64,000 bases of DNA from Membranipora membranacea (GCA_914767715.1 OU612074.1:18090062-18154061), one strand, 5' to 3'. Shown: positions 24,113 through 36,559, counted from the stretch's first letter. Made by a program: numbers and translations. Notes: a model not told the origin generated them from the sequence alone.

Positions 24113-25667
24113 ATATATACTGTTTATTTAAATCTATTGATGTGGCCTGGGGCTTGCCTCTAGAGCAGCCGGCCCAGATTACAGCTGCAGAATAGACCTT
24201 TCAGATTTTGTCTGACGTTTCCGTCCCTAAGAATCAGGAATAAGACACTTTCCTATGGCAAATGTGCATTCCTACCCTCCTCAGTATAAGGAAAGCCACA
24301 TCGCTATGCGGAGTAAGTGAAGTCTGGCAACTTTGCGGCTTTCTTTGAACTGAAAACATTAGGATGCAGTTAGTAGAGAAATTTGTCTATCAGTTGTAGT
24401 GCAAATATTGGAAGGATTAGGATAATTGGAACTTTGATTCTATTTCGTGATAATCTAAATAAATGGTCACCTAAAAGAAAAAATCATAAACTGTAAATAC
24501 TTCATTTTTGTAAGTCTGAGTTGCTACACATTATTAGCATTTTTGATCTGTGGATATTTCAAATGTACAAGTTTACAGTAAGCCTGTTTCAATTGCGACG
24601 GAAATAAATCTAAAATTTCTACAAACGAATTGAGGTTGTTAAATTAAAAAGGATTGACTTCGCAAGAGAATTTTTCAGTTTAGCAAACTTGTCTACTTGT
24701 ATTTTGTTGGGTCCGTACTGTAGGCTGTGAAGCTCGCATTGGCCATTGGACCGTCTCATACCAGTGAGGCAAAATGAGTTGTAAAAAACTTAATTAACTT
24801 TTCATTACACTTATAATGTCATGAATGATGAATGGCAAAAACTCCAAGTCTATATCCAGCTTTGGATTCCGGGCTGGGACACAAATCCATCCGTAAATCC
24901 CACCGATGACAGCGGGTGGGGCCTGCACTATTTGTGGATTAAGAACATATATAATATGGTGGTGAGGGGGGTAAAGAGCCAGATCAATTTAGGTTTTAAG
25001 ACAAGGACTATCTAGTCTTCATTACATTGAGCTGGTCTCATCAAAACAAACAGGTAAGTCAACAAATATATATACAATATATAGATATACATATATATAT
25101 ATATAATATATACATAAGTCGGCTCGATTTTTATTTTAACTTCTTGAAAATGGAAGTCACTCACAGGAGCAGTGAATTGGGTTATTGTGCAGTGATCATC
25201 GGCTGGTTGTGATTAAACTTCATCAATTCAAATTGTGTCAAAAGATAAATATTCGCTACTGAGACATGCGGAAGATATTCGGCAACACTTATCTTCGCTA
25301 GTTGAAATTAAAAACTTTCAACCGGTGCAAACTTTGCTCCTCTTGGGTGTATTGTATTAACGTGAGACAAAACAGTAAAATAACTTTATAGGATGGAGAG
25401 ATTTTATATTTTCCAACCCATTAGGGATTTTCGATATAATAATGCTAAAACTCATATTATTGTTTAAGAGTTGAAAGGAAAAAAATTATTTATCGACCCC
25501 AATCAAATTGAGATGAATTTTAAATGAATTATTTTTTGGTATATCACAAAGCAGCCTCTGAAAAACTGCATAATTGGAACACATTGACAGCTAAAAACAC
25601 TATCTAAAATTACTATACTTATTATGGAAAAAGTAGATGAATTACATTCTTTTAATCTGTAGGAAGA
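24113..25667. other. Upstream region of member B, no gene seen
   Basis: It includes an (AT)-rich microsatellite at about 25060-25115. An acceptor-like TTTTAATCTGTAG ends at about 25662, just before the ATG at 25668, so a non-coding first exon and 5' UTR intron probably lie in this stretch. Confidence 0.5.
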
Positions 25668-28453
25668 ATGAACTCTATGCACATAGTAGCCCTGGTGCTG
25701 GTTGCCAGCTCTTGCGTGTCTGCACAGTTTGGATTCCCTGCTTTTGGAGCCGGTGCTGGGACAGATATCTTCCAAGACATCTTCTCAGGACTTAATTTCG
25801 GCAACCAGCAGCAAACAGTACAGCAAGCTCAGATTAACCAGGGAAATCAGAACCAGGAGGTGAGTCCATAACAAGTACCTTGGGCGCTTAGAGCACCTGC
25901 TGACAGCTGCCAAAACCTGAGTGGCACCTGCTGACAGCTGCCATAACCTGTACGTTCATAGGGAGCTGATATAGAAATGTGTTATATACCCATACACATT
26001 CACCAATAGTCATGTGACTTATGTTTATAAAATGGCGGCTAAGTTTAGATTACAAGTCGGACACAGCCTTTAGAGACCTATAAGTCTCCTTCAGCTACAG
26101 TGCAGTTCACTCAATTCAAGCCTCTTTTGACGGTAGAATTTTGTCCTAATTAAGCAGAGCCTGAATTAAGTGATATTAGAATGCATTGAGATCTGGCTGA
26201 AGGGACCAATCTTCCTTGTCTGAATTAACAGGAGTTTCGAATTATAAAGTCTGAATTAACCAGCTTACACTGTATTACCAACAGTTCATGTTTTTCTTTT
26301 CTGACCACAGGCTTTAGATGCGGCTTCAAACCAGCAGTTGGGAGTTAACAGCCAGGCAGGAATACAGGCTGGAAGTAATCTGCTGAGGCAGGAGGGTGCT
26401 GATATAGGAACTCAACAATCTGGTCAAGCGATCAATCAAGTCGACGGGGCAGCCTCGCAAAGCGAGAGAAGTAGCACCAGTAAGCATTGTCCCTGCTCCC
26501 ATTCAAACTGACATGGCTCAATCTATAAACTTGACAGAAACACTTTTTCAGTTGAAAATTTTTTAAAATTTTCTTCCCGTATCGCCGGATACTACTGGTG
26601 TTGTAAAGAGTTCTGCGATGACATCAGGCTGAACTTTATGGCTTGATGTTTGGTATTTTTGACTACCACTAAAAAGTGTGTCCGCAAAACAATACAATTT
26701 GTACCGTGGCTTACAGTTTAGCTAACAACTCAAAATTTAGCTTACATTATCACAGAGTAAGGATGCATATCCTTACTCTGTGACATTATCCTAAGATTTA
26801 AATGCAGGATCATTTACTTTACTTGATTGGATACCTTCCAGCGAGTATGAGAAAAAAAACAAGCATTACTTTGGCAGTATAACTGGAAACAGACAGTGAA
26901 TGAAAGTTATTTGATGAGTATATGCTAATGAATATTATAATGAGTATAATTGTAAGTAATGAAGTAGATTATGTATGTTACACTGTTACGCTAAATCGCT
27001 AACTTGTCTGCTATTTCTTGTATTTAGAATTGGCGTTTGAGGATCAACATGAATTTGTTGAGGACGGTGCTCTCAGTGTCAACACAGCAGCTGAGGTCTC
27101 TGATAAGAACAAGTTTCAACAATTCGAACGATTAGCTGGTGACGATACTTTCAATTTCTTCAAACAAGACCAAGTTCAAGGTGCCGACCAGAACTTACTC
27201 AATTTTGGTGTAAGTATTATGAGATCATGTACATTAATAATAATAACATAGTAATAATATATAATAAAATAAACTTTATCACTTTTCAGTGCCGCTTTCG
27301 GGCCAAAAGAGAATATGCATACATTAATAAATTAAGATCAACTCATCTATTTGGCGCACCTTTGTACAAGGTAAGGGTGGGCAAGCTAGGCTAATGGCCG
27401 GGATACAAACGTAAAACTCTCAGATTGAGAAGCTCATATCCTAACCACTACATATGCTGCCTGCGTCGCCTTTTTATGACTGTCATCTAAATGCCTCTTT
27501 GCCGGCTCAGTGTTCATGTTCACGTGATTGCACATATCCTAAAAGTTGCAGATTTAAAATCATGCTTTTTCGCTTGGGGAATTTCAAAAGCCGAAATTTA
27601 CTAACAAATATTTACTTATGAAATCGAAAATTTTTGGCTAGTCTGCGGAATCGGATCCGTTTATTCATAGAGCATACAGGCTATACAAATATTCAATCTT
27701 AGCTGTATATTTGTTGAAGCCATATTTGACACGGTCGTAAGCCTGCTAGCCATTGCAACATAAAAAATGGCATTGCAAAAAAAACAGTCAAAACATCAAA
27801 GCCGTCACCCGGACAGGAAACACTTGGTACATTTCTACCGAGTTCAGAGATTAAGAGATGGGCGTGAGGCTCTTTACTTACTCTATAACGTTTACTTTGT
27901 GGCTAGGATAATCCACATCTATCACTATAATCTCAACTCAAATGGGAGATTAGGATGATCTGCTGTTAAATTGACGTAAAGCCCTGTACCACTTGGCGAC
28001 AGGCAGATCCAGATCCAGATCCAAATCCATCAATCAAATGATTATTTTATTCCATTTTATCAATCTGTATAGCATGTCTATGTGGTCTCGCATGTTGCAA
28101 CAATTGATAGATCCTATCAATGTAAATTATGATAAACTTTCTGTCCCATGACTAAGGGTTTCTGAGTATATTAGAGCCATATAATGCTTGTTAAATATTA
28201 AAACTAAATTACAATAACAAATAAGTTTCATCGAGTCAGGCTGCAGATCCAGTGGGTTGTTCCTGTTTCTCGACTCTACAAGTCAAACCTGTAAAGTTCA
28301 TTACCAATTATTTTGTTGTAGGCCGCAAGCCAAGGGTTCCTGAATGTAGGTGAGAATGTCAATGATGCAAGTCAGATTAACCTCCAGGCAGAGGACAGAT
28401 CTGTGTTTCGCTTCGGTGAGGACTTCTTCAGCGGAATCAACGGAAAGAAGTAA
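25668..28453 (+). CDS. Cysteine-free secreted Q/N-rich protein, family member B
   Basis: Four coding exons: 25668-25859, 26311-26479, 27028-27209, 28322-28453 (675 nt, 224 aa). I do not recognise the family. The signal peptide (MNSMHIVALVLVASSCVSA) holds the only cysteine. The mature chain begins QFGFPAFGAGAG, then is Gln/Asn-rich (NQQQTVQQAQINQGNQNQ), then acidic/polar, ending DFFSGINGKK. Exon 2 (169 nt) and exon 3 (182 nt) match the gene at 13766-15884 in both length and phase (0, 1, 0). Both mature proteins start with Gln, both have FG-rich ends and both lack cysteine, so I infer they are old paralogues in head-to-head arrangement. The role is unknown; an extracellular structural or mucous protein is a guess from composition. 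AATAAA at 28536-28541 is the likely poly(A) signal. Confidence 0.85.
26753..26784. repeat. Short near-perfect hairpin in intron 2 of member B
   Basis: CACAGAGTAAGGAT and its reverse complement ATCCTTACTCTGTG flank a GCAT loop. This could be the remnant of a MITE. Confidence 0.65.
27386..27466 (-). repeat. Decayed tRNA-like sequence
   Basis: On the minus strand, TAGTGGTTAGGAT resembles a tRNA A-box and GTTTGTATCCCGG resembles a mutated B-box. No closed acceptor stem is seen, so this is a SINE head or tRNA pseudogene, not a working tRNA. It lies in intron 3 of member B. Confidence 0.4.
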
Positions 28454-28535
28454 ACCCGAACAATGATCCGACCATAGACCGTAGAATATTGTTACATGAT
28501 CGATATCATATCATTGTCTATGTTGTCAGTTGTTT

Positions 28536-28541
28536 AATAAA
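28536..28541 (+). other. Poly(A) signal AATAAA for member B
   Basis: AATAAA lies 83 nt past the stop codon and is followed by GT-rich sequence (GGGTTTGGGTTGTCTGAG), as expected for a cleavage and polyadenylation site. Confidence 0.7.
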
Positions 28542-30284
28542 TACTTACATATCGAGGGTTTGGGTTGTCTGAGTTGTGGGCAGGGTCCCTTATTTAGTTG
28601 GGTGCAGCCAGCCGATGAGCTCTCTCTCTCTGAGCAGAGCAGAGCGAGCCTGTTAACACAACTTGGAAAACCAAAATTCTTGCTATGGGCAGTAAGGAGA
28701 GACAACTTCTGTATTCAATCATTATTTAATTGCTTACAGTGCGACGTAACTCATCTTTAAAAACTGGTAACCAGTCACACCGATTTCACACATACCCATT
28801 ATTCATATATAATTTTTGTATTTTCTTGGTAAATGATAAATTCCTACAGTATTAGTAATACTACTTGTCAAACAAATCTAGACTATTTACGTTCTGTCCT
28901 GTGGGGTTCTATAAGAAATAATTATCTGGTGGTTAAACTATTCACTTGTCCAAGTCACTTTCGGATCACCAAGTAGTTTGTTCTGTTCAGTGCATTTTGA
29001 TTTTTGTTGTTTAAGTGCAATCCGATACCAAATTAGAGGTTGAACCAGATTGTATGATCCAATTCATTATATCGATCGTTAGTATGAGTTTGCTAGAGGG
29101 GGAAGTAATCTCAGTTGTGAGTGGGAAAGATTCAGGTTTTTGGTATCGTTTATGAGCTTGAACTCAAATTAAGACAGCTATGATACATGCATATTAGCGT
29201 GGCAAATAAGTAAATAGAATAACTTAGCAATTATGAGTCGGCCACTCATGCAAGAGTTCAGGTAATTTGTGATGTAATTTGTAATATTTAGAAAAAACTG
29301 TAATATCAATGATTGCTGCAATAGTCAACTAGACCATGTATAAAAAATGAATGTGCTAAAACCCTCAAATTGACAGGGGAGCCTTGCACTTTGTTGTGAG
29401 CAACGAATTAAATGTTGCCATGATACAACAGTAAAAGTTTCACCTCTTTGTACTTGCTGAGACATGGCAACCACTGCGTCGAATGTGAAAGCGTAAAGCC
29501 ACATCCATAATAATAGTCTTCGCCTCGAAAACTTCAGGTTTTATAGCCAAAAAGTTAACATTATGTAAAATAAAGTATGAAAAAATAATAGAATTTACTA
29601 ATGATTCAGGCAATTACCAAATTGATAGGAAAGATTATCATCAATTTGAATGACTATTAATATTACCTGGATCAAATCAGAATGGATTCAAATTGACAAC
29701 GCCAGCCACTGGTTTAGGGTTCCAACATGGGACAGACAAATCGCCATGTAGTTATCTGCTCCAAATCCTGTTAGTAAAAGACTGTGCATCTAGTAAGTGT
29801 TAAGGCGTGCTCGATCTGGATTAGAATCAATTTCTGTGAAGACAAAATTTGCGTCATCTTTTGTTCCCAAGACTGAATTAGTGATCCCAGAATCAATTTG
29901 TAAGCGGCTATTTCCAGTATAGTCAAACAGACAGACGTTGTCAGACTTAGCATGCTCAATGTACGTATGGTCAAGTCCAGGGCCAACCCAAATATCAACA
30001 AAATACCACATGGTTTCTGATTCAAATTATTGCAGTGACACTTAACTGCAGAAATGAGGTAAAACACTAATGTGGAAACAGATGTTCTTACGGGAAGTTA
30101 ATGTAACAATAGATTGAGTTAATCTGTACATCAAAGCAGTTTAATCAATTGATTGGTTTATCAGTTAATCTAATTCTATAGCATCATAGTTGAGTAAAAC
30201 TTATATGTATATCCTTAACCTCTAACATGACAATTTTGAATAGATAATATGCAGTTGGGTGAGATATTAAGTTTTGCCTCGATC
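28542..30284. other. Intergenic DNA with one unassigned ORF
   Basis: The only item worth naming is a minus-strand 73-codon ORF at 30011-29790 (starts MWYFVDIWVGPG, ends RARLNTY). Its composition is protein-like, and a stop lies in frame just upstream of the ATG. I know of no family for it and see no neighbouring exon, so I do not call it a gene. Confidence 0.35.
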
Positions 30285-30600
30285 ATAAATGCCACAAAAC
30301 TTCAGGGGTGTGGATGATAAACGCTCAGGTTGTCAATTGAGTTTACGATGGATGACCAATTGGCGATGTCATTACAAGTGCAAACTAAAATGGTTGTCCT
30401 TTCCATGCAACCTATGAGGAAGACAACCTGAGTATCGCTGACCTATTAGGTTGCAGAACTCCCCCTTCAATTATTTACAGTGAGTACAGCCATAGAATAT
30501 AGTGCAACAAACATGTTATAATTGTGGTACAAACCACCAAGTAGTATAAGAGATGATAAATGTAAAAAAATATCTGTCTTCACTGGGATTTGAACTCGCG
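30285..30600 (-). mobile_element. SINE family 2, minus-strand copy
   Basis: About 30285-30540 is the inverted counterpart of 2965-3220 (shared CCACAAAACTTCAGGGGTG, GATGTCATT, GACAACCTGAGTATCG, CCATAGAATATAG). The tRNA-like head follows at about 30570-30600 (CACTGGGATTTGAACTCGCG, an inverted B-box). ACAAATATGTTATAATTGTGG is partly duplicated just beyond. Confidence 0.65.
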
Positions 30601-30711
30601 CAACAAATATGTTATAATTGTGGTATAAACCACAAAGTAGTGAGACAGATTATATTATGTAAAAAACAAATTGCATTGAAATAAGGCAAATTATTTTTAT
30701 TATTCCTGTAA

Positions 30712-31223
30712 TAGACAGTTTTCGAAGCTCTGATTTAGGCCTCAATTCGGAGTTGTCCTCTCTCCAGTTTGGTACTTTTGACCCACGCCGCATAGAAAAA
30801 ACGTGCTGAAAAGAGGGTTATCTTGATAACCGCTTATAATATGATAAAAATGATTTTTGATTCAGAATCTGCCGCATTGAAAACTAATATGGACATAGTT
30901 TGGGAAATAATTTTAGTATTTGGATAGTCATTTATAGTATTTTCTGCCTGTTTTGCGGACCATTTGGCAGAATTTTTCATGAGTTTCGTCACTAAAATCA
31001 AGATTTATCAACATTCAAGCCTCCAATGATTTGGAGACTCTGTCTCACAGGGTTTTCAATGGTGCAGGTTCTGAATCAAAACTCATTTTTATCCTAACAT
31101 AAGCAGTTTTCAAGATAACCCTCTTTCAGCAGGTTCTTCCTATGCGGCGTGGGTTAAAAGTACCAAACTGGAGAGAGGACAACTCCGAATTGAGGCATAA
31201 ATAAGCGCTCAGAAAACTGTCTA
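30712..31223. mobile_element. 512-bp foldback MITE
   Basis: The element is almost fully palindromic. Arms of about 130 bp at 30712-30840 and 31095-31223 share GGTACTTTTGACCCACGCCGCAT and GAGGGTTATCTTGA in inverted order, and pairing continues inward. The ends TAGACAG...CTGTCTA allow a TA target-site duplication, which would fit a Tc1/mariner-type non-autonomous element. There is no ORF. Confidence 0.75.
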
Positions 31224-32616
31224 TAAATCGAAAAAAGCTGTTGAAATATCTAACACAGCGTTTGATTAAAATGAATCCAAAAGTAGATAAGACATTATCA
31301 CATTTCTGACTTTGACGGATAAAACGCCAAAAAACTACCGGACCAAGTTCAGTCCCAAGTTAACAATTGAAAGCATACTTAGCAAGTCCGCATCATGTTC
31401 TTCCGTAAACCTGAATTTTCAGCAAACACATTTGACAGATTAGAGATTCTGGAAAATGAGAGCTACTCAAATGTATAATATTAGGATGTTTAGATTAGGA
31501 TCAATTGTTGCCGTTACCTGCCGTTACCTGCCAGTACCAAACCCGCCCAGTAACAAAGAAGAGTTAGGGGCTGACTAGGGTAGTTTATACGCCCTCTCTG
31601 TGACGATGATGCTAACCATCAAGACCAGATTATTATATCAGATTACTGTTTCCAGAGGATCCAGAATCCAGTTCTACGAAAAACAGGATGAAAGCTTACC
31701 AATCTTACAATAAAAGTCGATGGCTGGATTTAAATGCTTGTTTTATGAGGTTTTTAACCTCAATGCCAAGAGTTGACGTGCCCTTTAGTTGCAGTAGACA
31801 ATATCAAAATTAGTTAACAGTTTCACTAGAGCCAAACTTCATTTCTATAGCTGCTGTTTTATCTGCATTTATTTGTCAATCCCAAAACAAGGCACCCGAT
31901 TCATAGATGATTCCGTTTTCACTTGAGCAGAACTACTGCCCCCTCTTCCAAATCCGGACATATATTGGGAATTGATTGATATTGCATTGGTTGATTGTCA
32001 TCACATCATAGTGGTGTTTTCACCCTATACAACCGGCAATTATTGTTTGAAGTAAAATCAAATAAAAAATAATTGATTTCATAATAATATAATGATAACA
32101 ACAGTTAACAATAAGAAAAGCTAACTCCGAATTGTCTTTCCTTTGCGGTTGAGTAAAGTATAGCAAAGAAACATCATAAATGTCGTTTCATAAATGTATA
32201 CCTATGGAATAGACAAACTTTATAAATTGAAATCTCGATTCTCATCTCACATTAAATCTCAAAAATTTTATTTTGTCTCTAAATTGGGTTTCAATTTGCC
32301 AGACCAGTTCATCATTTTCGCCTGTAAATAGAGGCTTTTGTGGTCTTCTGTAGTTTTATGTTTCAATTAAGACTACTACCTATAAAATAACTTAGTTTTC
32401 GACCACTGTGTAATTTTGGACGTAAAATGGTACAGTCGTAGCCAAGATGCAACACCTGGTAAGAGATATAATGGTGCTGAGTGTCCCAAACTGTCAACAC
32501 CTGTTATGATTCTCACCAGTATTGCTGCAGTTCAGTATCCTAAGCACTGTACCAAGATATCAATAGCATTACAAACCCACAGAGCAGTACGGAGTTTGTG
32601 ACCTCCCGCTGCCGAT
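31224..32616. other. Upstream region of collagen gene 1
   Basis: AT-rich DNA with no gene seen. The promoter and 5' UTR of the gene starting at 32617 must be near the right end. A tandem TGCCGTTACC occurs at about 31509-31530. Confidence 0.45.
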
Positions 32617-35600
32617 ATGGAGAGTAAGCTGCTGCCAGGCGAGGTCAGAGTGCACGCACAGCTGCTCAGTCTGAAGTCTACGTTTGTGGTGACGGTATGT
32701 CTGCTGATACTATATAATCTACTACTGACCACCTGTCTAATAGTGGGAGGTAGTAACATCGCTCATATGAAGAGCGTGGAGAAGCAGCTACTGAAACGAG
32801 TCGATCGACTGGAATTTGTCAGACACGATCAGCCGGAGGGTCATCATCATCATGTGAGTTCGTTAAGTTTCACAAACAGGGACGACTAAGTCAAATTAAT
32901 CAGGGATATGTGGGTTCTAGGGCGCAGGGTCACTAACAACGAGATTCTTTATATATACTCTATAACTGAAAACCCAACCATTAATTGATTAATCATCAAT
33001 CATTTGCTCAATCAATCAATCAATCAATCAATCATTTAGCCAATGAATTCACTCATTAATCGAAACTATAATTGATCAATCAATCATTCAATTGTTCAAT
33101 CAATCGCTCACCCAATCAATCGATCAATCGATTACTCAATTGATCTCCATAGTTTGAGGGATCGTGTCATCATGATATAACCAAAGAGTAAAAGAGTAAA
33201 GGAGCAAAAGTAAGAGTAAAGGATATAACAATGATATAATGTATGCCTGTTTTCCTAGGAGGCAGTATCGGACTCTGATAGCGACAACAATGTCAGCCTA
33301 TTTGTCAATAAACCAGACATCGCAGTCAGCGTTGACCCAGCCGGCAGCACCGAGACGATATATGAGGAGGATGTGTTTGTAGTCAGCAGTAATAAAAAGA
33401 AGAGAGAAGTGCTGTCTGGAGCAGGAGAGATTTTGTCTGAACTTAGAGGACCAGCCGGACCCCCAGGCCCCCCAGTAAGTCTAGGGACCGGTTTAATCTG
33501 TATTTCTTTGCTTATATCACACATTGTACCCTAAACTGTAAGAATTCACTTTTATTAACACCATGCATGATCTTGAATGCAAAATAAACGTAAACTTGAA
33601 GATAGTACCCAGGTTTGAAATGTCTCACAACCATTCTTAGCCAATGCCAATCTTTTAGTCAATAACAACTAATGCCATGAATAATATCATATATCCTTGT
33701 TTGGGCTGTTATTGACACAATCATGGTGGTCAAAAAATGTTTAAAATAATTTTGTTTCTTTCAGGGTCGAGACGGTAGAGACCCGCTCTCACTGGATAGT
33801 ATCAGTCAGTTTGTCACAGAGCAAGCACAAGAGAAGGTGGGGATGGGTAAGCGAACCATTCAGTAATATTATCTCAATGCTATATAATCTCCCATCTTAT
33901 CCTCCTGAATACCCTAAAGTTGTATGAACAGACAGAACTATCAGGATGAGGAATGTTCAGCCTGCATATCAAAGTCACTTGTAGTCAAGAGTCGTCTCAC
34001 GGTTAAAGTTATGGAGTTGTGATCCTTGAGGTTTGACTCCAAGCGCAGGTAGTCATTCCTTATTTCCTGGTTCCCTCTAGCCAGGACCTTTCTGGTGCTC
34101 CTCTGTCAGCACTTTCACCCTAGGATAACTTGCTCAACATTGAAGCTGTTGACGCATGAGTATAATATTGCGTCGGTCACAGACAGCAACTTTTCTCTAC
34201 TCAAATTTTCGAACTCTAAACCGTCTCTAGGTTTAGTATTAGTTTTCAGTACATATGTACTAACAACGTCTAACCAATACTTAGCACTTACATTTGTTGA
34301 CAGAATGGGATAAATTTTCCTCTCAGATACCAAAGTATGGAGGGGCTGTGTACGTCAGGTGGGGCAGGACTTCCTGTTCTCAGCAATCTAAACTCATATA
34401 TCAGGGTATAGCTGCAGGGGCTGACTTCAGATCTACAGGTAAAGTATAATATCAAACGCAGGTAAATTATATAATAACTCGGTCTACAGGCAAATTGTAA
34501 GAAAAAATATGATAACTTAGTCTACAGGCAAATTGTGATATATGATAACTAAGTCTACAGGTAAATTATGATATAATATAATAATTTAGCCTACAGGCGA
34601 ATTTTAACATTTGAGTCAGTCTACAGATAAATTATACCATATATAGAAAGTATGAGGATTCTTGCGTAGGACCCGGCGAGTCAGAGATCAGCTCTATTTA
34701 GCGATATGAATACGGTAGTGAGTGTTCGAGTGAGGTTTCTAGAACTGCCATGCATGTAAAAACTATCTAGTGGTGCTTTGGTTTCTTATCGGGGGAAGAG
34801 GATGGTTATGAAGCTAAGGTTTACTTCAATCAAAAGTTACATACACTTATCAAAGTTTGTATTTTATTTTTAGGAGGTGGAGCCAACATGCAGTGTCTGC
34901 CTCTCGACCCAGAGTACGATCCAAAGTACAGTAACCAGGTCGTTCAGTATAACTTCATCAGTGGAGTAATATACGAGACTAACGATACACCCAAAGTATT
35001 CGGTCCTCAGATGTTCAGACAGCAGGTACCATGTGCCGTGTGTGAGGCTGGTGGACAGAGAACTGCCAAGGTTATGATACCAGGTAAATTCTGTTTTCCT
35101 GTTTACCTCTCTCCAGGTTTATTAGCAGAAATGTGTAGTAAATAATGGCGCCTGAACTTTCAATATGGCTAACATGAGTGTATTATCAAGGTCGTGTTTA
35201 CCTACATTGATGACAGTGAAATTATAATTGTGCCTTGCTGAGACCTGCCAGATGCATTGTTCCCTAATCGCTCTCAGTGCTTTACAGAACTACCTATCAT
35301 CTGAGAGCAATTTTCTCAATCGATAAAGAGCAAGGATTTTCAGCTGTGAATGCCTTGCTCATTCTAATTGAAAGATTTCCCCCAACTACAGGACATGAAT
35401 TAATTTTACTTAATTTTCACAAATAGTTGAGGGCTAAGGTAATAACGCTGACAATGTCTTTGTGTGGTAAGAATGGTTAAGGTAGCCTCACTTCAAATGA
35501 ATGCTTGACAATGTAATGCCACCAACGTTGCATTGCAGCCTTCTGAGCACTTGGACTAGCAACCATCTTGTGAAAAGGAAAATGATTGAAGCACATTCGT

Positions 35601-35974
35601 TTCAGTAAAGTGTATATGTAAAGACTTTGCATCACTCCATTCTGAGTTAAACCCAGTTTATCATATGACTTTGGTTTGCTATCACAGGTAAACTGCGGTG
35701 CCCAAATAGTGACTGGACCCTGGAGTATAAAGGCTTCCTGACTGCAGATTTAAACACACGGTCTGGAACTCTTGAGACGACGTTCACACCCCACCACCGG
35801 GTGACGTACGAGTGTCTGGATGAGACACCTGTAAAATTCAGTGCCAGCGTGCCAACAGGCGGCGGGGGTATGATCCGTCTTACAGCCCCTCATTGCAAGG
35901 GAGACAACTCCATAAACAACTGTCCACCTTACAAACCTAATCAGCCGATTCAATGTGTGGTCTGCACCAAGTAA
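32617..35974 (+). CDS. Transmembrane short-chain collagen of the SSCRP (spongin short-chain collagen-related) family, gene 1
   Basis: Six exons: 32617-32853, 33259-33474, 33765-33846, 34304-34438, 34874-35083, 35688-35974 (1167 nt, 388 aa). The order is a short cytosolic N-terminus, a hydrophobic segment at about 22-45 (type II anchor), a His4 run, an acidic/Ser-rich stalk with a furin-like KKKR, and only five Gly-X-Y triplets (GPAGPPGPPGRDGRD). A cysteine-rich C-terminal domain follows, with VRWGRTSC, GGGANMQCLP, QQVPCAVCE, PNSDWTLEYKGFL, TYECLD and the terminal CVVCTK. This C-terminal pattern is diagnostic of the SSCRP non-collagenous domain, related to collagen IV NC1. The exon 4 start (AATGGGATAAA after TTGACAG) was chosen because it restores phase and aligns with EWTK in the next gene. 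Role: pericellular matrix or shed matrix component. Poly(A) candidates are AATAAA at 36210 and 36258. Confidence 0.88.
33000..33140. repeat. Degenerate (AATC)n / CAAT repeat
   Basis: Runs of ATCAATCA and related units fill most of this part of intron 1 of collagen gene 1. A simple-sequence repeat. Confidence 0.85.
34432..34650 (+). repeat. Minisatellite repeating a splice-donor-like motif
   Basis: Starting at the exon 4/intron 4 boundary (TCTACAG|GTAAAG), about seven copies of a 30-40 bp unit follow. Each contains (T)CTACAG followed by GTAAATT, GCAAATT, GCGAATT or ATAAATT, then an AT-rich part such as ATGATATAATAACTNAG. The array therefore multiplies the real donor site downstream into the intron. 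Confidence 0.75.
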
Positions 35975-36559
35975 ACTTTATTTGATTAAAAGAAGATGAA
36001 GTTGCAGATATTTAAAAACTGAATGAGTGTGGCACTTGTTTTATGTGACGCATTTTCTTGCTATCAATCTTGTTTTATTTTGCCCCTCAGCACATTAAAA
36101 CTATGCAACAGAAAGCTTCAAAGTTCATACAGTCACTTTTCTTACTTTAATTTACACATTTTTTGATGACAATTATGCTGTCTGGAAGATTTTCAAAGCT
36201 CTAATCTGTAATAAAAAATAAGAGCGCTAAAAGTACTAAAAGTCGGAAATATCACAAAATAAATTTGTTTGCTGCAACAAAACATAGATTATTCTGAATT
36301 ATGTCGAGCTAAGGTTCATGAGAGAACATTTCTGCTAAGATGTGCGGCGAATAATTATCGAATTCGCAAAGCGTTCATCCAACGTTTAGAGAATACACGG
36401 TACTGACATGCTAAGAACATAGATAATGTCTCAGTTAGTATCCTTGTAATAATATCTTTGATTGCGTTATCTTTATATAACACCTGTCAGTTCCCTGTTG
36501 ATCTCTCAGACATCACAAACAGGTCTTTTATCACCGCTGTCTCCACTGACTAACAAGCT
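35975..36559. other. Spacer between the two collagen genes
   Basis: This 585 bp holds the 3' UTR and poly(A) signals of gene 1 (AATAAA at 36210-36215 and 36258-36263) and the promoter of gene 2. CCTGTTGATCTCTCAGACATCAC lies shortly upstream of the ATG at 36560. Confidence 0.55.

Noticed and set aside
33000-33140. Clustered transcription-factor sites (many AATCAATC)
   Set aside because: The pattern is that of a simple-sequence repeat.
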